Of a stretch of DNA of 64,000 nt, positions 30,511-39,851 are shown piece after piece. This DNA is from Meandrina meandrites (Eukaryota; Cnidaria; Anthozoa; Scleractinia; Meandrinidae): contig OY855903.1 in assembly GCA_963693305.1 (NCBI GenBank), positions 35,947,251 to 36,011,250 on the forward strand, given 5' to 3'. Numbering within the stretch: the stretch's first letter is position 1; each line of letters begins with the position of its first letter. The translations under genes and the position numbers were made by a program. The notes under the pieces were generated by a model, which was given only the letters and a program-made list of their open reading frames with translations, did not search any database and was not told the DNA's origin.

Positions 30511-31218
30511 ATGGCGGACCTATTAATGGCAGAAGATAGAGAGATTTCAAATTTGGAAAACAGGCCGTTTCATCGGGCATATTTGATCAGGAAATTACCT
30601 TGTCCTCATGTTCATTGTACAGCTCAGCTTGGTGAAGCATTTTTTGAGAAAACGGGGCTCGTGCAGCATTACCGTGTGAAACACACAGCGGATCGCATAA
30701 GATGTTACGATGAAAAAATCGAGCAGCAAGCTTGGCGATTATTTAGAGTCAAGCACGGCGAGGAAACTATGCGACACGTTGAATGGCTGTCCACTTTTCG
30801 TCGTGGTGAGGTTTGTAAAATATATTATTGTACGCACTATTTAACTTGGAATATATAAACCCCAATTTGCATAAGACTCTGGCACGTGTTGAAATCTTTG
30901 CCATCCAAAGAGCTTATCTTAGAGCTTATTTTGCGGCTATTTATTCACGCAGGGCTACGGACGGTATACGGTTTCCACCAATTATGCTGGATATTCTCTA
31001 CTTGACATTAGTTCGAAAGATCCAACGGAATGAGCAAAGTTTGCAGGAGTAATTCTCATGCACTTCGGACAGCTGAGGGCTTATGGTGAAGGGAACCCCA
31101 AAGTCGTAGAAGTCAACAAGCGTGGTTTATGCGTTCGCTTCAACGTATGGCATTCAAAGAGGATTGTCAACGAAAGGCCAATACCAGTTGTGATTGCTGA
31201 AGCCATTTTTGTAAAAAG
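30511..31218 (+). pseudogene. C2H2 zinc-finger gene, two or three exon-like blocks
   Basis: The start is ATG in AAAATGGCGG (MADLLMAEDREISNLENRP). A C2H2 finger follows: CPHVHCTAQLGEAFFEKTG, then LVQHYRVKH. The first block runs to about 30805 with a GTGAGG donor. A second open block (about 31038-31218) reads FAGVILMHFGQLRAYGEG and ends at GTAGGT after AIFVKR. A TGA just upstream of that block requires an intron. The gene leads, on the same strand, into the RecQ-like helicase and probably shares its transcript. Function unknown beyond a likely nucleic-acid-binding role. Confidence 0.45.
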
Positions 31219-31544
31219 GGTAGGTAATTTGCCTTGCTTTTTTATTTAAAAATGCATTCTGTATGCCAGTAATTATAATATCTAAAATAAAATCCAAAAT
31301 AAAAAGTTTTGTACAATTAAATCAGCAGCTTTTATCACCATTTATTATAGACTTTCCCATCTTGTAGGCTACAATTCATCAGTAAAATTTTCCAGTGAAA
31401 ATCCAGTGTCTAAAATTGCATAATTTGCTGAATTGACTATTGAAAATGACACTGCTATTATGTTACAATTATGACAACTTCCTATTTTATTTTTTCCGGA
31501 TTGCATTAATGAAAACTTTGTTTGTTTTTATATCTTAGGATATT

Positions 31545-32605
31545 ACAGTCACCCCACTTCAAGAGTACACAGTCCCAGCAATTGTTGAAGGTGAACATAT
31601 TGAAGTTACAGGTGACAAAGCCCTTGACCTGCTGAGAGGCATATTTCACCTTCAATAATTTAGAGGACGCCAAAAGGAAGCAGTTGACTCAGTTTTAAAT
31701 GGGAACACTTTGCTAATAATGCCTACAGGGGGTGGTAAAACCATCTGCTATGCAGTGCCTGCCTTAATGAAGGCAAAGGTTATTGTAGTTACTTTCCCCC
31801 TACTTACACTGCTTCTGCACCAAGTAGAAAGAATGCGACTCCAAGGCTTGAATGTGTGCTATTTCATGTCAGATATGGATGAAGGTGACAGCGAAATTGC
31901 AAAGAGGAAACTTCAATCCAATCCTCCAGAATATCATTTTCTTTTTGCAACACCTGAAACAGTACTGGCCCCTGCTCTATTTAATTTGTTGAGAAAACTG
32001 TCCAGTGACAATTTAATCAATTTTTTGTTATTACGAAGTACATTGCATTGACTCCTGGGGCTTCCACTTCCGTCCTAGCTATTCAGAACTGTGGAAATTA
32101 CAGGAATTTGGATGCCCTATCCTGGCAATGACTGGTACAGCAACACCACGCTTGGAACAAGTCATTAAATAGTTTGAGATTGTCTTCGGAAGACACAAAC
32201 ATTATCAGGTAGTCTTCAAATCTGCCTAATTTACTGTACCATGTTGAGGGAAAGAAGTCAGATGGAATGCAGGCAATTGTCTCTCTAATCAAGAAGGAGT
32301 ATCCTAATCAGTGTGGCATCGTGTACTGTGTTGAGAGAAAGACACTGTTGATGTTGCCTACCATTTGAAAACAGCTGGCATAAGTGCTGTATTTTTTCAT
32401 GCAGGTCTGGACATAAAAACAAAACAGGAAACTGTTGAACAGTGGAAAACAGGCCAAATTGATGTTATGTGTGCAACTGTGGCATTTGGGATGGGCATCA
32501 ACAAGCCCAATGTCAGATTTGTAATACATCATAGCATCCCGAAGGATCTTGAGAGCTATGTCCAGGAGTCTGGAAGAGCAGGCAGAGATGGTTTTGAAGC
32601 ACACT
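31545..32605 (+). pseudogene. RecQ-like DEAH helicase, broken
   Basis: Helicase motifs appear in order: FRGRQKEAVDSVLNGN (motif 0), LLIMPTGGGKTICYAVP (Walker A), VTFPLLTLLLHQVERM (Ia), YEVHCIDSWGFHFR (motif II), ILAMTGTATPRLEQV (III), GVFFHAGL-type block near 32390, [19 protein letters not shown] (V) and [13 protein letters not shown] (VI). A TAA at 31658 precedes motif 0, frames shift near 32025 and about 32160-32350, and the Walker B Asp is Tyr. The RQC/HRDC end is missing; Penelope-like sequence begins at about 32605. RecQ enzymes unwind DNA 3'-5'. Confidence 0.75.
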
Positions 32606-34127
32606 CGATTTCCCTCGTGTAAGCGGTCCTACGAAGAACAGAAGACCCACAAAGGGCTCCATACTGACACATCCAACCGCAAAGGAAAACGACCACTCAA
32701 GTTTGAAAAGGGCGGCACAACAAATAAACGACCACGCCAGTCGGCTAAAGACGAGATACCAGCCATCGAACGAAGAATCGAGAGATCCGAACAGGCAGTC
32801 AAAAAACTCCAAGCTCACATCGAAAAGGGCATATGCCCTAGAGATTTTAAATATGTAGCAAAGGCCAACATCTACGTGGACGATGAGTTCAAAACGGACG
32901 TCCGCGCACTAAGAAGGGAAGCCGAAAGAAAATTTGTAAGCGCTCTCACTAAGTTCCACCACCGCAGAATTGAAAGGAACAATGTAAAACTACGCAAAAT
33001 GAAAACGAGCCGTGTAAACACTAGACCTAACCCACACCCGAGTACGAGTAATTTGAAACCAAAGAACAAAGAAAATGTAATTTCAACTGATTCTAATCTG
33101 AACGAGAAAATGCAAAAAGTTGACATGTTGTTAATGAAACTAGAAGCGTTGGACAATAAAATATGTAAACCTTATCCCTGTGTTATCTTAGATTGTGAAA
33201 CTAGAACAAAAAGGGGGGATCAAAAAGCAAAAAAGCCCAAAATAAAGAACAAAAAGCACAATGAACGAAGAAAAAAAACTCACAAAGAAATTCTTGCCAA
33301 AAAAACAGAGCAACAAAAAAGACACATTAAGAACCTCTCCAATTTCAAACTTTCAACTGACCAGACAACTTTACTCTCTAGGGGTCTAAAGTTCATTCCA
33401 ACACCACGAACAAATGACACCGCCTTAAGAAAACAACTTTTATCAGACTTTGATCAATTTGCCAGACGAATGCGGCTACAATTTATCTTTCGTGACAATG
33501 ATAACAACATCCACCCCTTCTACGTTTGATCTAACTGGGATCCATCAGTACAACCGTCAGTTTCATTAGAAAGCTACCTCGAAGAAACCAAACTACAACT
33601 TGCGCAAATACCGATAACCAAGCCAAAACAAAACCTGCCGAAAAATGAATTAAAAGCAATAACAGAACTTAAAAACAACCCCGAAATTAACATTAAGCGG
33701 GCAGATAAAGGAACGACTACAGTCATTATGCATAAACAAGAAAAAATAATGGAGGGACAGGTTCAACTCGACGACAGAACCAACTATATACCCCTCGAGA
33801 CTCCCATGGTAGTCGATACACACAAAAAAGTAAAACAAATAACTAAAGAACTCCACCAAGGAGGCTACATAGACGAAATGACTTTTAAATGGTTATTGCA
33901 GACTCCAAACCCACCGAGAATACCCGTTTTTTATACTTAACAAAGATCCACAAACCAACGCCAGTCGGTCGCCCCATCATATCAGGAAATGATGGCCCTA
34001 CAGAACAAATGTCAGCGTTTGTCGACAGCTTACTCCAGCCGATAGCAAAATCACAGCAGTCCTATCTCAAGGACACAACAGACTTTATTAATTTTATTGA
34101 AATGACAGAACTCCCAGAGGAAACTTT
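32606..34127 (+). mobile_element. Penelope-like element, 5' and central RT part
   Basis: The leading region is basic and helical (IPAIERRIERSEQAVKKLQ, then AERKFVSALTKFHHRR). From 33330 the RT N-terminus of Penelope-like elements is clear: NLSNFKLSTDQTTLLSRGLKF, ADKGTTTVIM, FYT-LTKIHKPTPVGRPIIS and LKDTTDFINFIE. A TGA at 33528 and a frame change near 33935 interrupt it. It stops at about 34127, before the catalytic YADD-like motif. The GIY-YIG domain is absent from this copy. Confidence 0.8.
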
Positions 34128-34439
34128 CCTTGTTAACCGCGCGGCCATGGGCCGAGCGCGGTTCTTGCTTTACATGGGATTTATTATTTTTTTTAGTTTT
34201 TTTTTCTTGTCGGTAACTAGACCCAAACCTCCACTCGGCCAAATCATGATTGGGACTAAATCACGCAACCTGTGATGTTTATTCGCCAAAAGCTGTTGAA
34301 ACATTAATGCACGGAAAAAGTTACGGATATTATTTTCTTTATTGAGTATAAACATATTTTCTTTGGGTTTTTTCGAAGCGTTGGACTTGAAGGGAAAATT
34401 AAATACACTAATAAGAGGTATTACGTCAGCCATGGAATG

Positions 34440-34990
34440 CGCTGTCGTTGCAGCTTTCACTTTCGATACGTGACAAATAAAATCATGATAACTTAGCAAG
34501 TTTATTTCGCCAGAAGCGACGGTCATTAATTTATTTGCAATTTTGCAAGTATTTCCCGTGGGTTAAGGCAATTGAATTTAATTCTTTGGCTGTTTAATAG
34601 AAGAGAGTTTAGAGAGTCGAAGGAAAATAAAATATTTGGTAAGGTAAACAATTGAGCGTGCTTGAACGTGCTGGGGTAACGTCATTAGTAGGGAAGAAAA
34701 CCACCAAGCTAAAGATAGCCTTAGATAATGTAAACCTCGGATTGTGTGACTCGCATGACTTCTTTGCTAAACCTTAAGTTATAGCGTAAGATAATTCGCC
34801 TGTTTTTCCTGAATGAAGTGGTTAGAAATCGCGTTGCGTTTTTGTGAGCGCAAAGAAGTTAAAAAGGCGGGGTGATTAGGATTCATTACCGAAGCGCTCA
34901 CTCCGCTTGCCGGGACTTTGAATCACTCGGCAAGGGTCCAGATTAAGACCATCACGTCATCACGGATTTTAGCCGATGGTGCAATCAGTG
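34440..34990 (+). repeat. Dispersed repeat R1/R2 region, copy c
   Basis: Contains an inverted copy of R1 (about 34655-34775, GATTGTGTGACTCGCATGACTTC). Farther on it has CAGATTAAGACCATCACGTC and GATTTTAGCCGATGGTGCA, which recur at 36.1 kb. The unit is also related to the next copy at AATTTATTTGCAATTTT. Confidence 0.6.
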
Positions 34991-35165
34991 AATCTTGAAA
35001 TAAACCAGAACATTCTTTTTTTGCATTTCGCGAGAAACTGCAGTGATGTCGATCTATCTTTTTTAAGTGCTTGAGTTAAAGAAAATTCTAAATTCTCACG
35101 CTACGAAACCAGAACGAAGTTTAAAGGCAGTAAAATGTGTAAATGAGGAGCATGGCATCACTCAT

Positions 35166-35285
35166 GGAATGTGCCGGCGTAGCGGATTTCTCATTTCTGG
35201 AATGTGCCGGCGTAGCAAATTTCTCATTTTTGGAATGTGCCGACGTAGCGAATTTGTCATTTTTGGAATGTGTTGTAGCTACCAT
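35166..35285 (+). repeat. 33-bp minisatellite, 3.7 copies
   Basis: Units start at 35166, 35199 and 35232 (GGAATGTGCCGGCGTAGC plus GGATTTCTCATTTCT); the fourth is partial. The 33-bp length keeps an 11-codon frame (ECAGVANFSFL), open on the plus strand for 65 codons, but no gene context supports translation. Confidence 0.85.
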
Positions 35286-35699
35286 TGCGTGCACGTTGTA
35301 CGGACCTACTATTACGTCACGAAATTGTATCACGTGATCAGCCATGTGCGTTGTTCTCGCTGGGATTCGCCATGTTGTTTTATTTCTTAACTTTGTTGGA
35401 CATTTGGACCTAACGAAACAGTCGGTAAGGGTCATATTATTTGCGAAATTTACCTACTTCGTTTCCTATGTTTACTAGTTCACGTTTATACTTATAGAAA
35501 ACCTGAACCTGAACCTGGACTGTCAGTGTGTAATCTTTAAAAAACCTGGATCGTCTCATCTTGAACTTGTACTGGATTTATCGTAATTGAGTTTGTATTA
35601 AAAGTTCTGAGTTTTCGACGTTAGATTTGACTTTGATTCACTACGTAGCACTTGGGCTGCGTAACATGTGTGGACGTTGCAACTTTCTCTTTGGCAGGG

Positions 35700-36160
35700 T
35701 AATGAATAAAATTATGCCTATTCTTAAATTATATTTTGGTGGAGAAGCGGCAGTCATTGATCTATTTGCAATTTTCCGAGTGTCTCTCGTGGTTTTAGGA
35801 AATATCAGTGGACTCCCTGGCTGTTTTGTTCCAACGGGTTCGAAGATATGAAGGGAAATTAATTATTCACTGACGCAAGCAAGGACGTGTCAGGAGCTGC
35901 AACGATTACGTCATTTCTAAATCTAGGGTTGTGTGAGTCGCGTGACTCCATAGTCCTTTTCTTTTAGAACGAAAGAATTACACCATGTAAACTCTACCTT
36001 TACTTTAAAGGAAGAAAGCATCTTTATAAGAGTCTTTAATAGCTCGATAGTAATTTCCTTTTCGTATTATTCATGCTCATTTCGCTAGCCGGAAGTTCCA
36101 GATTAAGACCATTACGTCATCGAAGATTTTAGCTGATGGTGCACAATGGTTGCGAGTGAT
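35700..36160 (+). repeat. Dispersed repeat R1/R2 region, copy d
   Basis: Shares AGAAGCGGCAGTCATTGATC, CTATTTGCAATTTTC, GTTGTGTGAGTCGCGTGAC and CAGATTAAGACCATTACGTC with copy c, in the same order, at 1.15-1.25 kb spacing. Diverged. Could be a pair of LTR-like or MITE copies. Confidence 0.6.
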
Positions 36161-37078
36161 GGTGCAATAATCGGCTTTAAAAGTTTGCGTGTAGTCTTTG
36201 TTGTCAGTTGATGTGCTACAGATTGAGCAAGGGATTTTTTCCATAGTCAGCAGTGAATCGAGAAGGGTTCTTGCAGTCCACAAGAAATTTCAAGGTAGGT
36301 ATTCAGGTGTTTATTTTGGAAAGGCTTGTATGAAAGAATTTGCCAAAAATAGATCGGCCGAATGTCGGTGATAAAACGCAGTTTGAGTATTGCAGCTGTT
36401 TTTTATTGATCGGAAGGGAATTAACAAGGCCATGCAAAACTTTAATGTTCGACAGGAAGAAAAATGTTCACTCACAGAAACAAACTCTGAAAGGATAACT
36501 TAAATATATTATCGCTCAACGTGTGGTTGACGTAAGGGCAAAAGTACTCGGAGAAAGGATTTACCGCATTGCTGCAAAGTCTCTTTCGTGTATCGTCATA
36601 ACTTCTGACCTTTAGTTTTTGCATGTGCTAGTACTAGTATTTGTTGGTGCGAATATATCAAGAAACAAAATAAAGGAAATGGCTGTCAGATGGCCTTAAT
36701 TTTATTTCTCTTTTTCTATCTTTCTTTAGGGTCCAAGATTGTGAAGCTGGTCTACGAGTTTACCAGGGTGAGGAGTCACCCTGTTCGGCCTAACACAAAA
36801 AACGATTGTAGTAGAAACAAAGAGAAACAAAGTAAACCAAGAGAAACAAAGCTAAACAAAAGAAACTGAACAAAAGTGAAATACAGTGAATATAACAGAG
36901 TGAACGTGTATCAGAGGGTGCACAGTGAGAAGAACTTATTGTACCCATCGGCCCAATGGAGATAATAAAAGAAAATTCTTTTAGATCTCGATATGCACTG
37001 TTTATTGGTAGTGCTAACAGCTGAAAGAATGGTAAAGTACGACGCTGTAGAGAACCGAGTAGGTTGCCTGTAAAACAG

Positions 37079-38782
37079 ATGAAACAAATTTTGAAAAAGA
37101 GAAAACTACGTAAAAGAATTCGAAATGATGTATTAAAAAACGTTCCTAAGACATCGAGACTTTATCAAATTATGCAAGCTCCCATTCTTCGCAAAATTGT
37201 TACTAATGGCCAACGTATACCAGAAGGCAATGAGTTTACGATGACTGATAAATACCCCTTGAGAAATGGCTGTAAACGTATGCAATTAACAACTGAAAAG
37301 GTGTACAAGAGCCTGAATCACAAAATAAACAACATTGCCACTAAGCTTTCTGGGGATATAGAAAAAAATCCTGGTCCGTTTGGTGTTGATCCTTCCAAAA
37401 CCATTGTTGCTCCATATAGTCAAGGAAATAGTGTAGTTTTCGGCTCAAATGCAGGAAAACATTGTGTAGCAATGAGTTTAATAGCAATATTATTCGACTT
37501 TATGTTTTCAATAAGGTCATCTACAGATCTTGTAGAAATAATGAATTTTGGCAATGAGTTATACACATGGCTATCGCATTCAGCAGGACAGCAGTTATTA
37601 ATGTTGAAAGAATTACCTGAAGTGTTATGCGTGAGAGAGACCATGTATAGGGTAAAATACAGTGAGAGCTACTTTGGAAATATGCATAATTTTAATGACT
37701 ATACTATAGATTCGCATTGTCTACCCTTGATCGAAGCGTTTGAATTGTTACTCAGAGAAAATTTCAAATCGTTTATTCTCACAATAACGATCTGCACGGT
37801 AGGCGTCCTTTTAAAGAGCAATGGCACGTTTAAAGTCTTTGACTCACATAGCCGCGATTCTGAAGGAATGTTTGATCCCTGTGGGAACTGTGTGCTTATA
37901 GAGATAGTTTCTCTTGACAAACTAGTAGAGTATTTTGAAAACTTATACATTGGAAATAAAGATCCAGTTTACGAGTTGAAAGGGGTCCAGATATTAACCG
38001 ATGGTACTGGAAATGTCGATCTTACGAGACGCGAAATCTCATTACCTGTAAATATTGAGAATTTAAATGTAAATCAAATAAATTCAGTAGGTTCACCAGA
38101 GAGTGATACGTTTTGCTCCTGTTCACGGTGTTGTTTCATTTGTTTCTATGCAATTTGCTTCTCGGTCCTAAAAGACATTCGTTATTGGACTGAAAATACA
38201 TTAGATGCCATAATTGGAAAGAGTAACCAGCTACTAGAGAGCATCATGTTGAAAGACCACTGCCCGGTCTCCGATCTTCCAGATTCTCTTGCAATAGACT
38301 TTGCTAACATTGAAGCACGTTTCAATGCAGTATACAAAAAAACAAAAAAAGAGACAGAGTCATTATTTGTTCTACAAGAAATGGAAAACGTTATAAGAGA
38401 AAATCAAGCAGACAATACCGGAGTTTTGATATCCACAACAAAGTGCAATGTTTGCTGCATTTTCAAAAGACGAAACATGGGGAGAACATGTTACGCTGTG
38501 TTTGGACTTGACAATGAAGGGTCGAAATGTTATCTTTACGAAATTGTCGAAAATGTAACCAGTGCAATCGAACTTCTTGTCAAAGTGCTAACAGATAAAA
38601 CTACATTAGAGACAAAGACGTATGAAATGCAGTTTATCACATGTAGTTGTGACGTGTCGGAAAAAGATCGCCAGAAAATTATAAAAAGACACGTCAATAA
38701 AACAGAAACAGAATTTTGCCAAAGAACGAAGAGAAAACTATGCTGCAATAGAACCAGCGAAAAAGCGAGTTTGCTTAGATAA
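37079..38782 (+). CDS. Helitron N-terminal ORF: 2A-like peptide and C76/OTU-like cysteine protease
   Basis: Start at ATG 37079 (MKQILKKRKLRKRIRND, strongly basic). LSGDIEKNPGP (about 37346-37378) is a canonical 2A ribosome-skipping motif, so the first about 100 residues would be released. The next domain has SNAGKHCVAMSLIAILFDF (Cys nucleophile), then FDFMFSIR, NFGNELYTWLS and TFKVFDSHSRDSEGMFDP (Asp and His). This resembles herpesvirus tegument-type (peptidase C76) deubiquitinases that some Helitrons carry. A second Cys-rich block is CSCSRCCFICFY. The end (CCNRTSEKASLLR) looks frameshifted, because another frame continues YAAIEPAKKRVCLDNYV into the next ORF. Confidence 0.7.
   Translation: MKQILKKRKLRKRIRNDVLKNVPKTSRLYQIMQAPILRKIVTNGQRIPEGNEFTMTDKYPLRNGCKRMQLTTEKVYKSLNHKINNIATKLSGDIEKNPGPFGVDPSKTIVAPYSQGNSVVFGSNAGKHCVAMSLIAILFDFMFSIRSSTDLVEIMNFGNELYTWLSHSAGQQLLMLKELPEVLCVRETMYRVKYSESYFGNMHNFNDYTIDSHCLPLIEAFELLLRENFKSFILTITICTVGVLLKSNGTFKVFDSHSRDSEGMFDPCGNCVLIEIVSLDKLVEYFENLYIGNKDPVYELKGVQILTDGTGNVDLTRREISLPVNIENLNVNQINSVGSPESDTFCSCSRCCFICFYAICFSVLKDIRYWTENTLDAIIGKSNQLLESIMLKDHCPVSDLPDSLAIDFANIEARFNAVYKKTKKETESLFVLQEMENVIRENQADNTGVLISTTKCNVCCIFKRRNMGRTCYAVFGLDNEGSKCYLYEIVENVTSAIELLVKVLTDKTTLETKTYEMQFITCSCDVSEKDRQKIIKRHVNKTETEFCQRTKRKLCCNRTSEKASLLR
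37346..37378 (+). other. 2A-like ribosome-skipping motif
   Basis: LSGDIEKNPGP fits the D-(V/I)-E-x-N-P-G-P rule exactly. 2A peptides cause the ribosome to skip the final Gly-Pro bond and release the upstream protein. They are known in several non-LTR elements of sea urchins and cnidarians; use in a Helitron N-terminus is less familiar to me. Confidence 0.85.
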
Positions 38783-38804
38783 TTATGTTGCAAAGTATGC
38801 GAAC

Positions 38805-39845
38805 ATGGAACCTTGTAAAAAGAACGCGTTAAGTATTCGACAAGCCGAAAAATACCGACTCATGGAACCGAACATAAAGCGAAAATTGAGAGTTGAAAAT
38901 GCTGAGAAATACAGACTTATGGAGCCGACAAAAAAGCAAGAATTGAGTAATCGAAATGCTGAGAAATACAGACTCATTGAGCCAAATAAAAAGCAAGAAT
39001 TGAGTGTTAAAAAGGCTGAGAAATACAGACTAATGGCGCCGAGCAATAAACAAGAATTGAGTGTTAAAAATGCTGAGAAATACAAATTTATGGAGTCCAG
39101 CAAAAAGCAAGAATTGAGTGTTAAAAATGCTGAGAAATACAGACTTATGGAGCCGAGGCAGAAGCAAGAATTGTTTGTTCAAAATGCTGAGAAATACAGA
39201 CTAATGGAGCCGAGCAAAAAGCAAGAATTGTTTCTTCAAAATGCTGAGAAATATAGACTTATGGATTCTGATAAAAAGAAGGGCCTGATAAAACAAATAG
39301 TAACTAAAGGAAAAGAACTTAAGCAAAAGAAATGTTCTACACATTCACTGGATTATTACATCGAACAGTTTAAACGAGATATAAGGGAAGGTCCTTACCA
39401 TATCTGTGTAGTGTGCAATAGGCTTTTGTACAGAAAAACCGTATTAGAATTTAAGAAGAGCAAATACAACTGCAATTCCTGTTTGTTTACAAGTGTCACG
39501 TCATTTAACAGGAACATGTACATTTGTAACACTTGTCACATCACAATAAAGAAGAAAAACAAGACTCCGTGTCAAGCAGTCTACAACAATCTCACGGTTG
39601 ACGAAGTACCACCTGAGCTTGCAACTTTAGAAAAACTTGAACAAATATTGGTTTCTCAACGTATCGTATTTCAGAAAATTGTTGTGATGCCAAAAGGCCA
39701 GCAAAGGAAAATTAGGGGAGCAATTTGTAATGTCTCAGTGTCCTGTGAAGAAACTTGTCAAGTTTTACCAAGGCCACCTGATAGTTCTGGAATTATTATG
39801 TTAAAATTAAAGAGGAAATTGCAATTCAGGGGTCATGTTTACTTT
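38805..39845 (+). CDS. Helitron repeat/zinc ORF with eight 19-residue repeats
   Basis: From about 38845 eight copies of a 19-residue unit run head to tail, typified by NAEKYRLMEPSKKQELSVK. They are Lys/Glu-rich amphipathic helices, a likely nucleic-acid-binding array like the 23-residue STPR repeats found in other Helitron proteins. A Cys-rich segment follows: CVVCNRLLY, CNSCLF and CNTCHITIKKKNKTPC, zinc-binding in style. The frame ends at a TAG (39846) after FRGHVYF, and the next codons (AVRPEVVLHALQWL) read on in the same frame. So the stop is probably a single-base lesion. Confidence 0.75.
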
Positions 39846-39851
39846 TAGGCA

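Larger units (their letters stand above)
34128..37060. other. Noncoding region with paired repeats, minisatellite and palindrome
   Basis: No gene is supported. It holds a near-palindrome CCGCGCGGCCATGGGCCGAG at 34137-34161 next to the Penelope break, two diverged copies of a ~500-bp repeat, and a 33-bp minisatellite. It also holds a GAAACAAAG-rich patch (36795-36880) just before the Helitron coding region. The latter could be the Helitron's leader. Confidence 0.5.

Noticed and set aside
34440..36160. LTR retrotransposon with two LTRs
   Set aside because: The repeats are diverged, lack TG...CA ends, and there is no gag-pol between them.
38805..39290. CRISPR or satellite array
   Set aside because: The 57-bp units are in-frame protein repeats within an ORF.
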